Source of the DNA: Psychrobacillus lasiicapitis
GTDB lineage: Bacteria > Bacillota > Bacilli > Bacillales_A > Planococcaceae
Reading direction: 5' to 3'
DNA length: 54,291 nt
NCBI RefSeq assembly: GCF_006861795.1
Contig: NZ_VDGH01000017.1
Location: 1-54,291, forward strand
Of the stretch, positions 28,565-35,861 are shown in pieces. The notes beneath the pieces were generated by a model, which saw only the letters and a list, made by a program, of their open reading frames with translations, ran no database searches and was not told the origin of the DNA. Position numbers and translations under genes: made by a program. Position 1 is the stretch's first letter, and each line of letters begins with the position of its first letter.

Positions 28565-30172
28565 ATGAGTAACGATTGGAATATGAAGACTTATATGAAA
28601 GGGGCTGCAATGCTAACTGTTGCAGCAGTTATTGTAAAACTACTAAGTGCAGTGTACCGAGTTCCTTTTCAGAACCTAGTTGGAGATGAAGGTTTTTATA
28701 TTTACCAACAGGTATATCCGTTTATTGGAATTATTACAACCTGGACTTCCTATGGTTTTGCGGTAGCATTATCAAAAGTATTATCAGACTATAAAGCAAG
28801 TGGGAAAGAACATGCCATACCGCAAGTGCGGAGAATAGCTTTTATCTACATTGGGATACTTTCCATTTTGTCTTTTATCGTACTGTATGTTGGAGCAAAT
28901 TTTTTCGCAGAGGCGATGGGTGATGGAAATCTAGCTTACTTATTGAAAGCTGGCTCATATGTCATTTTACTCATGCCAATGCTTGCAGTCTTAAAAGGAG
29001 AATTTCAATCTAATGGCCATATGCAGCCAGTAGCATATGCACAAATAGTGGAACAGACAATTCGAGTTTCCGTTATATTACTTGGTACGTGGATTGTTGT
29101 ATCCAAAACCTTTGATTTATATAAAGCTGGCAGCATGGCAATGTATGGTGCGGTAGCAGGGGAACTCGCTGGTTTATTATTTTTAGCACTTATTTATTGG
29201 AAGGTAATTGGACGTGAGAAAAAGAGTAACAAACAAAAAAATGTGCTGCTTTGGCCGATTATAAAAGATTTAACAATGATTAGTATTAGTGCCAGTATAA
29301 GTGCGTTATTATTTTTGTTGTTACAATTAGTAGATTCATTTACCGTTTTTCAAATACTTCTCGAAAACGGTTTGGAGAAGCAAGAGGCTATGGAGACAAA
29401 AGGAATCTATGATCGTGGACAACCGCTTGTACAACTAGGAATTGTTATTGCTTCCACATTATCATTGGCAATCGTTCCACTTGTCGCACATCGGATGAAT
29501 AAAGAAAAAGGAAGGACCGCTATTCCTTTTATGCAGCTTACGTTTCGAGTAGCTTTTACTTTCAGTATTGCTGCAGCTTTAGGTCTGATCGTAGTACTTC
29601 CGTTTGTGAATGAGATGCTGTTTCAAACGAGAGATGAGTCGATCACTTTAATGGTGTTCTCTTTTCAAATTGTATGGATGTCTTTAATTCTCACTTTGAT
29701 GGCGATGCTACAAGGGAGTGGGAAAGTAAAGCTTCCTACGGTGTTTTTAATGCTTGGTGTATGTAGTAAATGGCTAGTAAATGGTATGCTTGTACCAGGA
29801 TACGGCGTATTAGGAGCTGCTATAGCGGGGAATATTAGTTTAGTGCTTGTATTTATATGTATGTTTTATTATTTTAAAAGAAGTTGGAAGATACGTTTTG
29901 CTTCTTTTGCATTTTACAAAGGAATTGCACTTTCCTCCGCAGCTATGGTGGTAGGTGTGGTAGCTTATAGCTTATTAGCAGATGCTTATTTATTTGATTG
30001 GTTGCCTAGTCGTATCGAGGCACTTGCAATATCATTGAGTGCAGTGTTGCTCGGAGCGGCGATTTTTTTAATCATTTTAGCAAAAAGACGTGTTATAGCG
30101 GAGAAAGAGTGGTTTCTATTGCCATTCGGTAGAAGAATGGCCTCTTTCCAGTTATGGTTAAATAAAGATTAG
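28565..30172 (+). CDS. yabM: Polysaccharide-biosynthesis/MurJ-SpoVB-family flippase (YabM)
   Basis: This roughly 535-aa integral membrane protein of the MOP exporter superfamily has 13-14 hydrophobic segments. It shows the family opening MKGAAMLTVAAVIVKLLSA and YRVPFQNLVGDEGFYIYQ in the first loop. Relatives move lipid-linked sugars (lipid II or undecaprenyl intermediates) across the membrane. The exact cargo of YabM is not known. I chose the ATG at 28565, 8 nt after AGAAGG; an in-frame ATG at 28523 has no ribosome site. It is followed by yabN after 15 nt. Confidence 0.9.
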   Translation: MSNDWNMKTYMKGAAMLTVAAVIVKLLSAVYRVPFQNLVGDEGFYIYQQVYPFIGIITTWTSYGFAVALSKVLSDYKASGKEHAIPQVRRIAFIYIGILSILSFIVLYVGANFFAEAMGDGNLAYLLKAGSYVILLMPMLAVLKGEFQSNGHMQPVAYAQIVEQTIRVSVILLGTWIVVSKTFDLYKAGSMAMYGAVAGELAGLLFLALIYWKVIGREKKSNKQKNVLLWPIIKDLTMISISASISALLFLLLQLVDSFTVFQILLENGLEKQEAMETKGIYDRGQPLVQLGIVIASTLSLAIVPLVAHRMNKEKGRTAIPFMQLTFRVAFTFSIAAALGLIVVLPFVNEMLFQTRDESITLMVFSFQIVWMSLILTLMAMLQGSGKVKLPTVFLMLGVCSKWLVNGMLVPGYGVLGAAIAGNISLVLVFICMFYYFKRSWKIRFASFAFYKGIALSSAAMVVGVVAYSLLADAYLFDWLPSRIEALAISLSAVLLGAAIFLIILAKRRVIAEKEWFLLPFGRRMASFQLWLNKD

Positions 30173-30187
30173 TAAGGGTGTGAACAG

Positions 30188-31645
30188 ATGAATGAAATAA
30201 CGATTATTGGACTTGGAGCAAGTGATTTAGATCAGCTTCCTTTAGGTATATATAAAAAACTAAAAGCAGCAGAGCATTTATATGTACGTACAGAGCAGCA
30301 CCCGGTATTGCAGGAGCTAAAATCGGAAGGTCTTACTTGGACAAGCTTTGACACGATATACGAAGAAAATGATCAATTTGAAAAGGTCTATGAAGAAATA
30401 GTACAAACATTGCTAAAGCTAGCAACAGAAACTTCCGTTACATACGCGGTTCCTGGGCATCCGCTTGTAGCAGAACAAACTGTTCAGTTATTAATCGAAG
30501 CAGAGCGAAAGGGAAATGCACATATCCGAATCGAAGGTGGACAAAGCTTTTTGGATCCAATTTTTGCAGCTTTACGCATTGATCCAATTGAAGGGTTTCA
30601 ACTGTTAGATGGAACTAGTTTTAAACGAGATGATGTACAAATGGGATCGCATGTACTAATCGGACAGGTATATGATGCGTTTAGTGCATCTGAAGTAAAG
30701 CTAACTCTTATGGAAAAGTATCCGGACGATTATGAAGTGACGATTGTAACAGCTGCAGGCTCTGCGCAAGAAAAACTAACAAAAGTACCTTTATACAAGT
30801 TAGACCATGTAATGGAGCTTGATAACTTAACGACATTGTATGTTCCACCTATACAAGAGCAGGAAAAGCGATTAAAGGAATGGCAAACACTGCGTCAAAT
30901 TGTTGCACATTTAAGAGGGCCCAACGGATGTCCTTGGGATAAGGAACAAACGCATGTAACACTAAAGAAATATGCAGTAGAAGAAGTTTATGAGCTCTTA
31001 CAGGCGATCGATGAGGAAGATGATGATCATATTGTCGAAGAACTTGGAGACGTCCTTTTACAAGTGTTTTTACACGCACAAATTGGAGAGGATAGTGGAT
31101 ACTTCAGTATGGAGGATGTATTGAGCTCCATTTCCGATAAAATGATTCGTAGACATCCACATGTATTTGGGGAAGTCACCGCTAACAGCACAGAGGATGT
31201 CATGCGCAATTGGCAGCAAATAAAAGCGGAAGAGAAAGACAGGGATGAAGAGTCATTACTGGACGGAGAACTGCGTTCAGATTCTTCCCTTCTAACATCT
31301 TTCAATTATCAAAAGAAAGTTGCCAAAGTCGGTTTTGATTGGCCAGATGTCTCTGGTGCTTGGGACAAGTTCACGGAAGAGTTAGCGGAGTGGAAAGAAG
31401 AATTACAATCGGGGACAAAAGAAACGCAAGTGGATGAGCTAGGAGATGTGTTATTTACAATTGTTAATCTAGCACGGTTTTATGGAATATCTCCTGAACA
31501 AGCAATGGTACAAGCGAATCAAAAATTTAAAAGAAGATTTCAATTTATTGAGTCGAGCGTTAAAAAGGGAAAAGGAAACTTTTCGGACTATGATTTAGAA
31601 GAGCTCGATAGTTTTTGGAATGAAGCAAAGAGACTAGAGAGGTAG
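30188..31645 (+). CDS. yabN: YabN: tetrapyrrole-methylase-like domain fused to MazG pyrophosphohydrolase
   Basis: This 485-aa two-part protein has an N-terminal SAM-dependent tetrapyrrole methylase fold (about residues 1-220, [21 protein letters not shown]). This is followed by two MazG units: [15 protein letters not shown] and EELGDVLLQ near 270-300, then [10 protein letters not shown] and DELGDVLF near 400-425. MazG hydrolyses NTPs to NMP and PPi, often clearing damaged nucleotides. The role of the methylase-like half is not established. GGGTG precedes the ATG. The rqcP gene follows with 7 nt gap. Confidence 0.93.
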   Translation: MNEITIIGLGASDLDQLPLGIYKKLKAAEHLYVRTEQHPVLQELKSEGLTWTSFDTIYEENDQFEKVYEEIVQTLLKLATETSVTYAVPGHPLVAEQTVQLLIEAERKGNAHIRIEGGQSFLDPIFAALRIDPIEGFQLLDGTSFKRDDVQMGSHVLIGQVYDAFSASEVKLTLMEKYPDDYEVTIVTAAGSAQEKLTKVPLYKLDHVMELDNLTTLYVPPIQEQEKRLKEWQTLRQIVAHLRGPNGCPWDKEQTHVTLKKYAVEEVYELLQAIDEEDDDHIVEELGDVLLQVFLHAQIGEDSGYFSMEDVLSSISDKMIRRHPHVFGEVTANSTEDVMRNWQQIKAEEKDRDEESLLDGELRSDSSLLTSFNYQKKVAKVGFDWPDVSGAWDKFTEELAEWKEELQSGTKETQVDELGDVLFTIVNLARFYGISPEQAMVQANQKFKRRFQFIESSVKKGKGNFSDYDLEELDSFWNEAKRLER

Positions 31646-31652
31646 TGTGGAT

Positions 31653-31943
31653 ATGAGATTAGATAAGTTCTTAAAAGTTTCGAGATTGATTAAACGAAGA
31701 ACACTTGCAAAGGAAGTAGCAGATCAAGGAAGAATTACGATTAACGGAAAAGTAGCAAAAGCAAGCTCCGATGTGAAAGCAGGGGATGAGTTATCTATTC
31801 GTTTCGGGCAAAAAGTAGTAACCGCTTCTGTTGATGCGATCAAAGATTCGGCGAAAAAAGAAGATGCCGCTTCTATGTTTACCATAATAAAAGAAGAACG
31901 ACTGGAAAAAATCGACCCAGCATTTATAGATGACGAAGATTAA
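31653..31943 (+). CDS. rqcP: RqcP, S4-domain ribosome quality-control factor (YabO)
   Basis: This 96-aa protein has an S4 RNA-binding domain ([20 protein letters not shown]) with a C-terminal extension. RqcP works with RqcH on split 50S subunits during C-terminal alanine tailing of stalled chains. I chose the ATG at 31653, matching the conserved MRLDKFLK start; the GTG at 31647 adds two residues and is close to the AGAGG site. Overlap-like spacing to yabN suggests one operon. Its terminator doubles as part of the yabP promoter region. Confidence 0.94.
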   Translation: MRLDKFLKVSRLIKRRTLAKEVADQGRITINGKVAKASSDVKAGDELSIRFGQKVVTASVDAIKDSAKKEDAASMFTIIKEERLEKIDPAFIDDED

Positions 31944-31981
31944 GAAAAAAAGCATGACACATTTGTCATGCTTTTTTTTTA
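31944..31981 (+). terminator. Terminator after rqcP
   Basis: AAAAAAAGCATGACA pairs with TGTCATGCTTTTTTT around CATTT. The 3' arm overlaps the -35 of the putative sigma-E promoter of yabP. Confidence 0.92.
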
Positions 31982-31993
31982 CGTGCATACAAT
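31966..31993 (+). promoter_or_regulatory. Putative sigma-E promoter of yabP-yabQ
   Basis: CATACAAT (31986-31993) is an exact sigma-E -10. The -35 TCATGCT (31966-31972) matches KMATATT at five of seven positions with 13-bp spacing. yabP and yabQ are known mother-cell genes in B. subtilis. Confidence 0.6.
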
Positions 31994-32021
31994 GAGTTAG
32001 GACAAGGAGAGGAGAGAGCAT

Positions 32022-32324
32022 ATGCAATTTCAAGCAGAAAACCAAACAATTACTATTCCATCGGGGGACCATTTAATATCGCTAAGAAACCGAAAAAGAA
32101 TGGATTTAACTTCTGTAAAAGCAATTGAACGATTTGACCAACAAGAGTTCTATGTAAGAACATCACAAGGATTGCTTCTTATCAAGGGAGAAGAACTGAA
32201 GATTGTCCATTTAGATGTAGACAAAGGCCTGCTAACCCTAGATGGAATTGTAAAGGCCATCCAGTATGATGAGGAGCAGAATTTAGACGGTGCTCGAGGG
32301 TTACTTCATAAACTATTCGGATGA
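32022..32324 (+). CDS. yabP: Sporulation protein YabP
   Basis: This 100-aa mostly beta protein matches the YabP/YqfC family, which is restricted to endospore formers and expressed in the mother cell. The conserved SLRNRKRMDLTSVKAIERFD-type segment is visible (about residues 25-44), and the C-terminal part resembles DLDKGLLTLDG forms. GGAGAG lies before the ATG. Its stop overlaps the yabQ start (ATGA), so the two are coupled. Molecular function is not known to me. Confidence 0.92.
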   Translation: MQFQAENQTITIPSGDHLISLRNRKRMDLTSVKAIERFDQQEFYVRTSQGLLLIKGEELKIVHLDVDKGLLTLDGIVKAIQYDEEQNLDGARGLLHKLFG

Positions 32325-32818
32325 CACTCTCTTTACAATTTTTTAGTTTATTATTAATGGTGTTGAGTGGAGTAGTCGTAGGTGCGATAATTGAAGGGAC
32401 ACGCTTTGTGATGAATAGTTTTCCAAAGCGTACCTTTGTTTTCAAATATAGCACTGCTCTAGAAATAATCATTTGGATTTTACTTGGATTAGGAACTTTT
32501 TATATTCTTTTTCAAGTACGAGATGGTATATGGAGAATTTATGATCCATTAGCACAAATAGTAGGCATTCTATTGTATGAGCAATTGTTTCAGCCTATTT
32601 TTCGTTTTATGGGAAGAGTTTTCTTACGGATGATTATCCAACCGATTTGGTTCATCATTCGCATAATTGTAACAATTATTCGTAAAATTCTTAGATTGAT
32701 AGCACTTATACTTTTAACTATAGTTCGACCGTTCCGCTTTATTTATAAAAAAATGCGGCATTTGGCTCTTAAGAAAAAACCAAAATTCCGTTATAATAAA
32801 AAGTACACGAAAAATTAA
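32321..32818 (+). CDS. yabQ: Sporulation membrane protein YabQ
   Basis: This 165-aa protein has four to five predicted hydrophobic helices and a strongly basic C-terminal tail. It opens with TLSLQFFSLLLMVLSGVVVG. YabQ is needed for spore cortex formation in B. subtilis and localises around the forespore. Translation starts at an ATG overlapping the yabP stop. divIC follows 24 nt later, so a sporulation transcript could read into divIC; no terminator is visible between them. Confidence 0.92.
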   Translation: MTLSLQFFSLLLMVLSGVVVGAIIEGTRFVMNSFPKRTFVFKYSTALEIIIWILLGLGTFYILFQVRDGIWRIYDPLAQIVGILLYEQLFQPIFRFMGRVFLRMIIQPIWFIIRIIVTIIRKILRLIALILLTIVRPFRFIYKKMRHLALKKKPKFRYNKKYTKN

Positions 32819-32842
32819 GGTACTTTGACGGGAGAGGGCGAA

Positions 32843-33238
32843 ATGGGAGAAAAGCAAAGAAACGTATCCGCTTTGAAACAGGTTGCAGCAATTAATACAG
32901 ATTATGTTCGCTCTATCGAACGTCAAGAAAATCGTAAAAAAGCAAAAAAGGTTCGATTGTTTAGGCGTTTAGCTGTATTTGGAATTATGTCTTTAGCGCT
33001 TGTTGGATTTTTAATAACTACCTTAATAAACAGTAATCAGACATTAGAGGAAAAACAATTACAAAAAGAAAAAGTCACGGAAGAATTAGCGAAAGTCCAG
33101 GAAGAGCAAGAAATGCTGAAGCTTCAAATTTCAAAACTGAATGATGATGAGTACATTGGAAAATTATTAAGAAAAGAATATTTCCTTTCAGAAGAAGGGG
33201 AAATTATCTTCACGCTTCCAGATCCTAAAGAGAAATAA
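32843..33238 (+). CDS. divIC: Cell-division protein DivIC (FtsB-like)
   Basis: This 131-aa bitopic protein has a basic cytoplasmic N-terminus, one membrane segment (about residues 44-62) and an extracellular coiled coil (about 63-105). It ends with the conserved region DEYIGKLLRKEYFLSEEGE. It forms the FtsL-DivIC-DivIB septal complex. I chose the ATG at 32843, 5 nt after GGAGAGG, giving a length close to B. subtilis (125 aa); an in-frame TTG at 32825 lies before the ribosome site. Confidence 0.93.
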   Translation: MGEKQRNVSALKQVAAINTDYVRSIERQENRKKAKKVRLFRRLAVFGIMSLALVGFLITTLINSNQTLEEKQLQKEKVTEELAKVQEEQEMLKLQISKLNDDEYIGKLLRKEYFLSEEGEIIFTLPDPKEK

Positions 33239-33256
33239 ATTAAAAAAACAAGTTAT

Positions 33257-33287
33257 AAAAGAGTAGTCTTATTGACACTCTTTTTTT
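33257..33287 (+). terminator. Terminator after divIC, overlapping the yabR promoter
   Basis: AAAAGAGT (33257-33264) pairs with ACTCTTTT, followed by more T residues. The 3' arm and T-run lie inside the spacer of the yabR promoter. Confidence 0.75.
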
Positions 33288-33299
33288 GTTAGCTATAAT
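33272..33299 (+). promoter_or_regulatory. yabR sigma-A promoter
   Basis: TTGACA (33272-33277), 16-bp spacer, TATAAT (33294-33299): both boxes are exact consensus. The leader has a small hairpin (GGTATGA..TCATAC). Confidence 0.82.
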
Positions 33300-33377
33300 A
33301 AAGGTAGGGACGGTATGAAAAAAATCATACTTGCCCGCTAAAGAGTCGTTTAAAATTTAAGGAGGAGCATTTTTTTT

Positions 33378-33809
33378 ATGTCAATTGAAGTAGGCAGCAA
33401 GGTACAAGGTAAAGTAACAGGAATCACTAACTTCGGAGCATTCGTCGAGCTGCCAGGAGGCTCAACAGGTCTAGTTCACATTAGTGAAGTTGCGGATAAT
33501 TATGTGAAAGATATTAATGAGCATTTGAAGGTTGGAGACGTTGTTGAAGTTAAGGTGATGAATGTTGAAGCGGACGGCAAAATCGGATTATCTATCCGTA
33601 AAGCAAAGCCTCAAGCGGAAAGACCGGAGAGACCAGAACGTTCTCAGCGTCCACGTAACAACAATCGCCCAAATGATCGTGATCGTCCGAGTAAAGAGAA
33701 TTTTGAGCAAAAAATGGCACGATTCCTAAAGGATAGTGAAGATCGTTTGTCTACGTTAAAGCGTGCAACAGAATCTAAGCGCGGCGGTAGAGGCGCAAAA
33801 AGAGGATAA
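33378..33809 (+). CDS. yabR: S1 RNA-binding domain protein YabR
   Basis: This 143-aa protein has a single S1/OB domain at residues 1-72 (VGSKVQGKVTGITNFGAFVE, ...LVHISEVAD, ...KIGLSIRKAK). After this comes an Arg/Pro/Asn-rich low-complexity linker (about 75-110) and a basic Gly/Arg tail (SKRGGRGAKRG). Such proteins bind single-stranded RNA or the ribosome; the specific role is not known. A strong GGAGGAG site and consensus promoter suggest high expression. Confidence 0.92.
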   Translation: MSIEVGSKVQGKVTGITNFGAFVELPGGSTGLVHISEVADNYVKDINEHLKVGDVVEVKVMNVEADGKIGLSIRKAKPQAERPERPERSQRPRNNNRPNDRDRPSKENFEQKMARFLKDSEDRLSTLKRATESKRGGRGAKRG

Positions 33810-33924
33810 CATGCTGTCTGTTTTATCGGTAGAAAAAATGTTTAATAGATGAAGAGGTGTTCAGCTTTGCTGACGCCTTTTTTGTATAAACAATATTAGT
33901 TGTCTGTTATAGGAGGGGGAAGTA

Positions 33925-34374
33925 ATGACAAAAGAGGAAATACGACAAGCGCACTTAGAATACTTGAATTGGATAGACTCGTTAACAGAGTTAAATGAAG
34001 AAAAAGCCAATACGCCGTACGCGGCAGGAAAGTGGTCTCCAAACGAGATAATTATGCATTTAGCAGAATGGGATCGATTCACTTTAGTGCAACGTATACC
34101 TAGTATGAGAGAAGGTGAAAAGCTTGAAGCGTTTCCAAACTTCGAAGTCTTTAATGCAAAAGCCGCAGCCCTTGCTCATGAACAAACATTTAAAGAAACC
34201 CTCTCTTACGCAAAACAGCAACGTCAAGGTATTATGGAACAATTGGAAGCAATTGCTGAAGTAGAATGGGATAAAGCTTTCTATATTGGTGAACATAAAG
34301 AAACTATTCGTAGTTACTTTACTAGTTTTATGGAGCACGACAATCACCATCGCTTACAAATTTCCGCTAGATAG
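33925..34374 (+). CDS. DinB/YfiT-superfamily four-helix protein
   Basis: This 149-aa protein looks like a DinB_2/DfsB-type four-helix bundle. It has the WSPNEIIMHLAEWDR segment with the first metal-type histidine near residue 44, and a C-terminal HDNHHR pair of histidines near 140. Related members bind metal and act as thiol-dependent transferases or hydrolases, but this one's substrate cannot be inferred. GGAGGGGG precedes the ATG. It is not part of the B. subtilis order at this locus, so it is probably an accessory gene. It faces the nucleotidyltransferase gene across a bidirectional terminator. Confidence 0.8.
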   Translation: MTKEEIRQAHLEYLNWIDSLTELNEEKANTPYAAGKWSPNEIIMHLAEWDRFTLVQRIPSMREGEKLEAFPNFEVFNAKAAALAHEQTFKETLSYAKQQRQGIMEQLEAIAEVEWDKAFYIGEHKETIRSYFTSFMEHDNHHRLQISAR

Positions 34375-34413
34375 AAAAAAGAGACATCCAAATTGCAAGG
34401 ATGTCTCTTTTTC
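34375..34413. terminator. Bidirectional terminator between the DinB-like and nucleotidyltransferase genes
   Basis: AAAAAGAGACATCC pairs with GGATGTCTCTTTTT around AAATTGCAA, with T-runs usable on both strands. Confidence 0.93.
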
Positions 34414-34433
34414 TTATCTGGCATAGAATGATC

Positions 34434-35150
34434 TCACTTTCCTAAAGAAAATCCTTCAAATAAGCGACCACCATAAGGGTGTAATACTTTATCTACTATT
34501 TCGATTACTTCATTTTTCAGGCCAGTTTTATAATAAAGATCAAAGGCTTCGACAAATTGTTCTGTGAACGCTTCATCATATTCTTTTAGTGATCGAACAA
34601 TCCATTTTGATGCACCGATCCACCTAAGATTCGTACGCAATATAAACTCACTAGTCAGTTCAGCCAAGGTATTAGCGACAAATAATTCCTCGGCTCTATT
34701 ATGACTTCCAATAAAGTCATCCAGTGCATCAGTTATAAAATAACGTTTTATGTTTATTGTTTCGTCCGACCATAACTCAGGACCACTGGCTAATAGTTGC
34801 TTTGCTTCCTCTTGAATAGCTCCCAAAATTCCTTCTTCGTTTTTTAAGATAACCCCTTCAGCAATCATTCTTGGTAAAGAAGGTCTTGCCCTTTGACGAT
34901 CGCTTTCAAAATAACTTTTGTAAGAGATTAAATTATGAACAAATACCTCTATGGGCCAACTACCGACAATAAGCGACTCTCTGTAGGAGGAGTAAATATT
35001 TTTGCTGAATACGACGATGTCCAAATCAGAAGTTTCTGTAGCCTTTCCTTGGACTACACTTCCTGCTAAAATAGCGCCCTGGCAATCCGGAAAGTAGAGA
35101 GAAATAAATTGTTTTGCAGCTTCGACAGGTTCCAATCTATTTGGATTCAT
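34434..35150 (-). CDS. Nucleotidyltransferase of the Pol-beta superfamily (accessory)
   Basis: This 238-aa protein has an N-terminal nucleotidyltransferase core GSVVQGKATETSDLDIVVFS, with GS and the DxD metal pair near residues 31-47 and a third acidic strand PIEVFVHN near 67. The C-terminal half is helical. The layout resembles aminoglycoside adenylyltransferases and uncharacterised relatives, but the substrate is unknown, and resistance should not be assumed. AAAGGAGA precedes the ATG on the minus strand. It lies downstream of the tRNA genes, in the same orientation, beyond their terminator. It is absent from this place in B. subtilis as I recall. Confidence 0.82.
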   Translation of the reverse strand: MNPNRLEPVEAAKQFISLYFPDCQGAILAGSVVQGKATETSDLDIVVFSKNIYSSYRESLIVGSWPIEVFVHNLISYKSYFESDRQRARPSLPRMIAEGVILKNEEGILGAIQEEAKQLLASGPELWSDETINIKRYFITDALDDFIGSHNRAEELFVANTLAELTSEFILRTNLRWIGASKWIVRSLKEYDEAFTEQFVEAFDLYYKTGLKNEVIEIVDKVLHPYGGRLFEGFSLGK

Positions 35151-35178
35151 ATTGCAATCTCCTTTATTATGTATATGA

Positions 35179-35222
35179 AAAAAAGCAATTCCTAAAGTTA
35201 AGCTTTAGAAATTGCTTTTTTT
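35179..35222 (-). terminator. Terminator of the tRNA-Met/tRNA-Glu transcript
   Basis: Read on the minus strand, AAAGCAATT-CTAAAG pairs with CTTTAG-AATTGCTTTTTTT. It separates the tRNAs from the nucleotidyltransferase gene. Confidence 0.88.
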
Positions 35223-35228
35223 AAATGA

Positions 35229-35300
35229 TGACCCCTACGGGATTCGAACCCGTGTTACCGCCGTGAAAGGGCGGTGTCTTAACCGCTTGACCAAGGGGCC
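35229..35300 (-). tRNA. trnE: tRNA-Glu (UUC anticodon)
   Basis: 72 nt on the minus strand, starting GGCCCCTTGGTCAAGCGG, with anticodon TTC at 35265-35267, T-loop GGTTCGAATCC and discriminator A. The 7-bp acceptor stem closes with one G-U. The encoded sequence continues TCA, so the 3' CCA is not encoded and must be added by nucleotidyltransferase. Confidence 0.96.
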
Positions 35301-35391
35301 ATATTAAAATATGCCATTTTTAATATGATAATAATATAAGTTATCCGACATTATCCGTGAATCTATAAATGGATAATTAATTAAAAATGTA

Positions 35392-35465
35392 TGGCGGCAG
35401 AGGGAGTCGAACCCACGACCTTTCGGGTATGAACCGAGTGCTCTAGCCAACTGAGCTACACCGCC
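35392..35465 (-). tRNA. trnM: tRNA-Met (CAU anticodon, elongator type)
   Basis: 74 nt on the minus strand, starting GGCGGTGTAGCTCAGTTGG, with anticodon CAT at 35429-35431. The first bases and the paired G1-C72 match the elongator tRNA-Met of Bacillus rather than initiator tRNA. The 3' CCA is not encoded (TAC follows). It is transcribed with tRNA-Glu from the promoter at 35485-35513. Confidence 0.95.
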
Positions 35466-35484
35466 GTTTTAACGAACAATTAAC

Positions 35485-35513
35485 ATATTACAATCCTTTC
35501 GTTAAAGTGTCAA
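35485..35513 (-). promoter_or_regulatory. Promoter of the tRNA-Met/tRNA-Glu operon
   Basis: On the minus strand: TTGACA (35508-35513), 17-bp spacer, TAATAT (35485-35490), 20 nt before tRNA-Met. Confidence 0.85.
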
Positions 35514-35861
35514 TAGTTCTTTTGAAAATTTATAAAAAGATAAAAAGAAAGTTTATTCCGACAAATTGCAATTGGTTATTATTTTACAAATGCAGCATTT
35601 AATACGAAGTAAATGTTCTCAATTCAGATTTATTGAATTCTCCTTATTCATCAGTCTAACCGCGTAATCAGTACGTTTTGGGATAGTCTTTTATCGGTTA
35701 AGAATATTCCTGTTATGCATTCTGCAATCCTTTTTCTCCGTTTCACTTCGTGACTGATATCGTCGAAAACTTTTTATAGGAAGACGTCAGAAAGAGACAT
35801 ACTTTTTGTTCATACAGTAGGTATACTTCCATCAATAGTTGAATACGGGGAGGTATAAGAT
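35514..35861 (+). promoter_or_regulatory. spoIIE upstream region with possible Spo0A boxes
   Basis: These 350 bp hold no gene. CGTCGAA at 35761-35767 and TTCCGACA near 35556 (TGTCGGA on the minus strand) each differ from the 0A box by one base. TATACT at 35822-35827 may be the -10. In B. subtilis the spoIIE promoter is Spo0A-activated with unusually wide spacing; I cannot fix the -35 here. Confidence 0.4.

Noticed and set aside
34434..35150. Calling the nucleotidyltransferase an aminoglycoside resistance gene
   Set aside because: Only the generic GS...DxD core is visible; substrate-specific motifs cannot be recognised.
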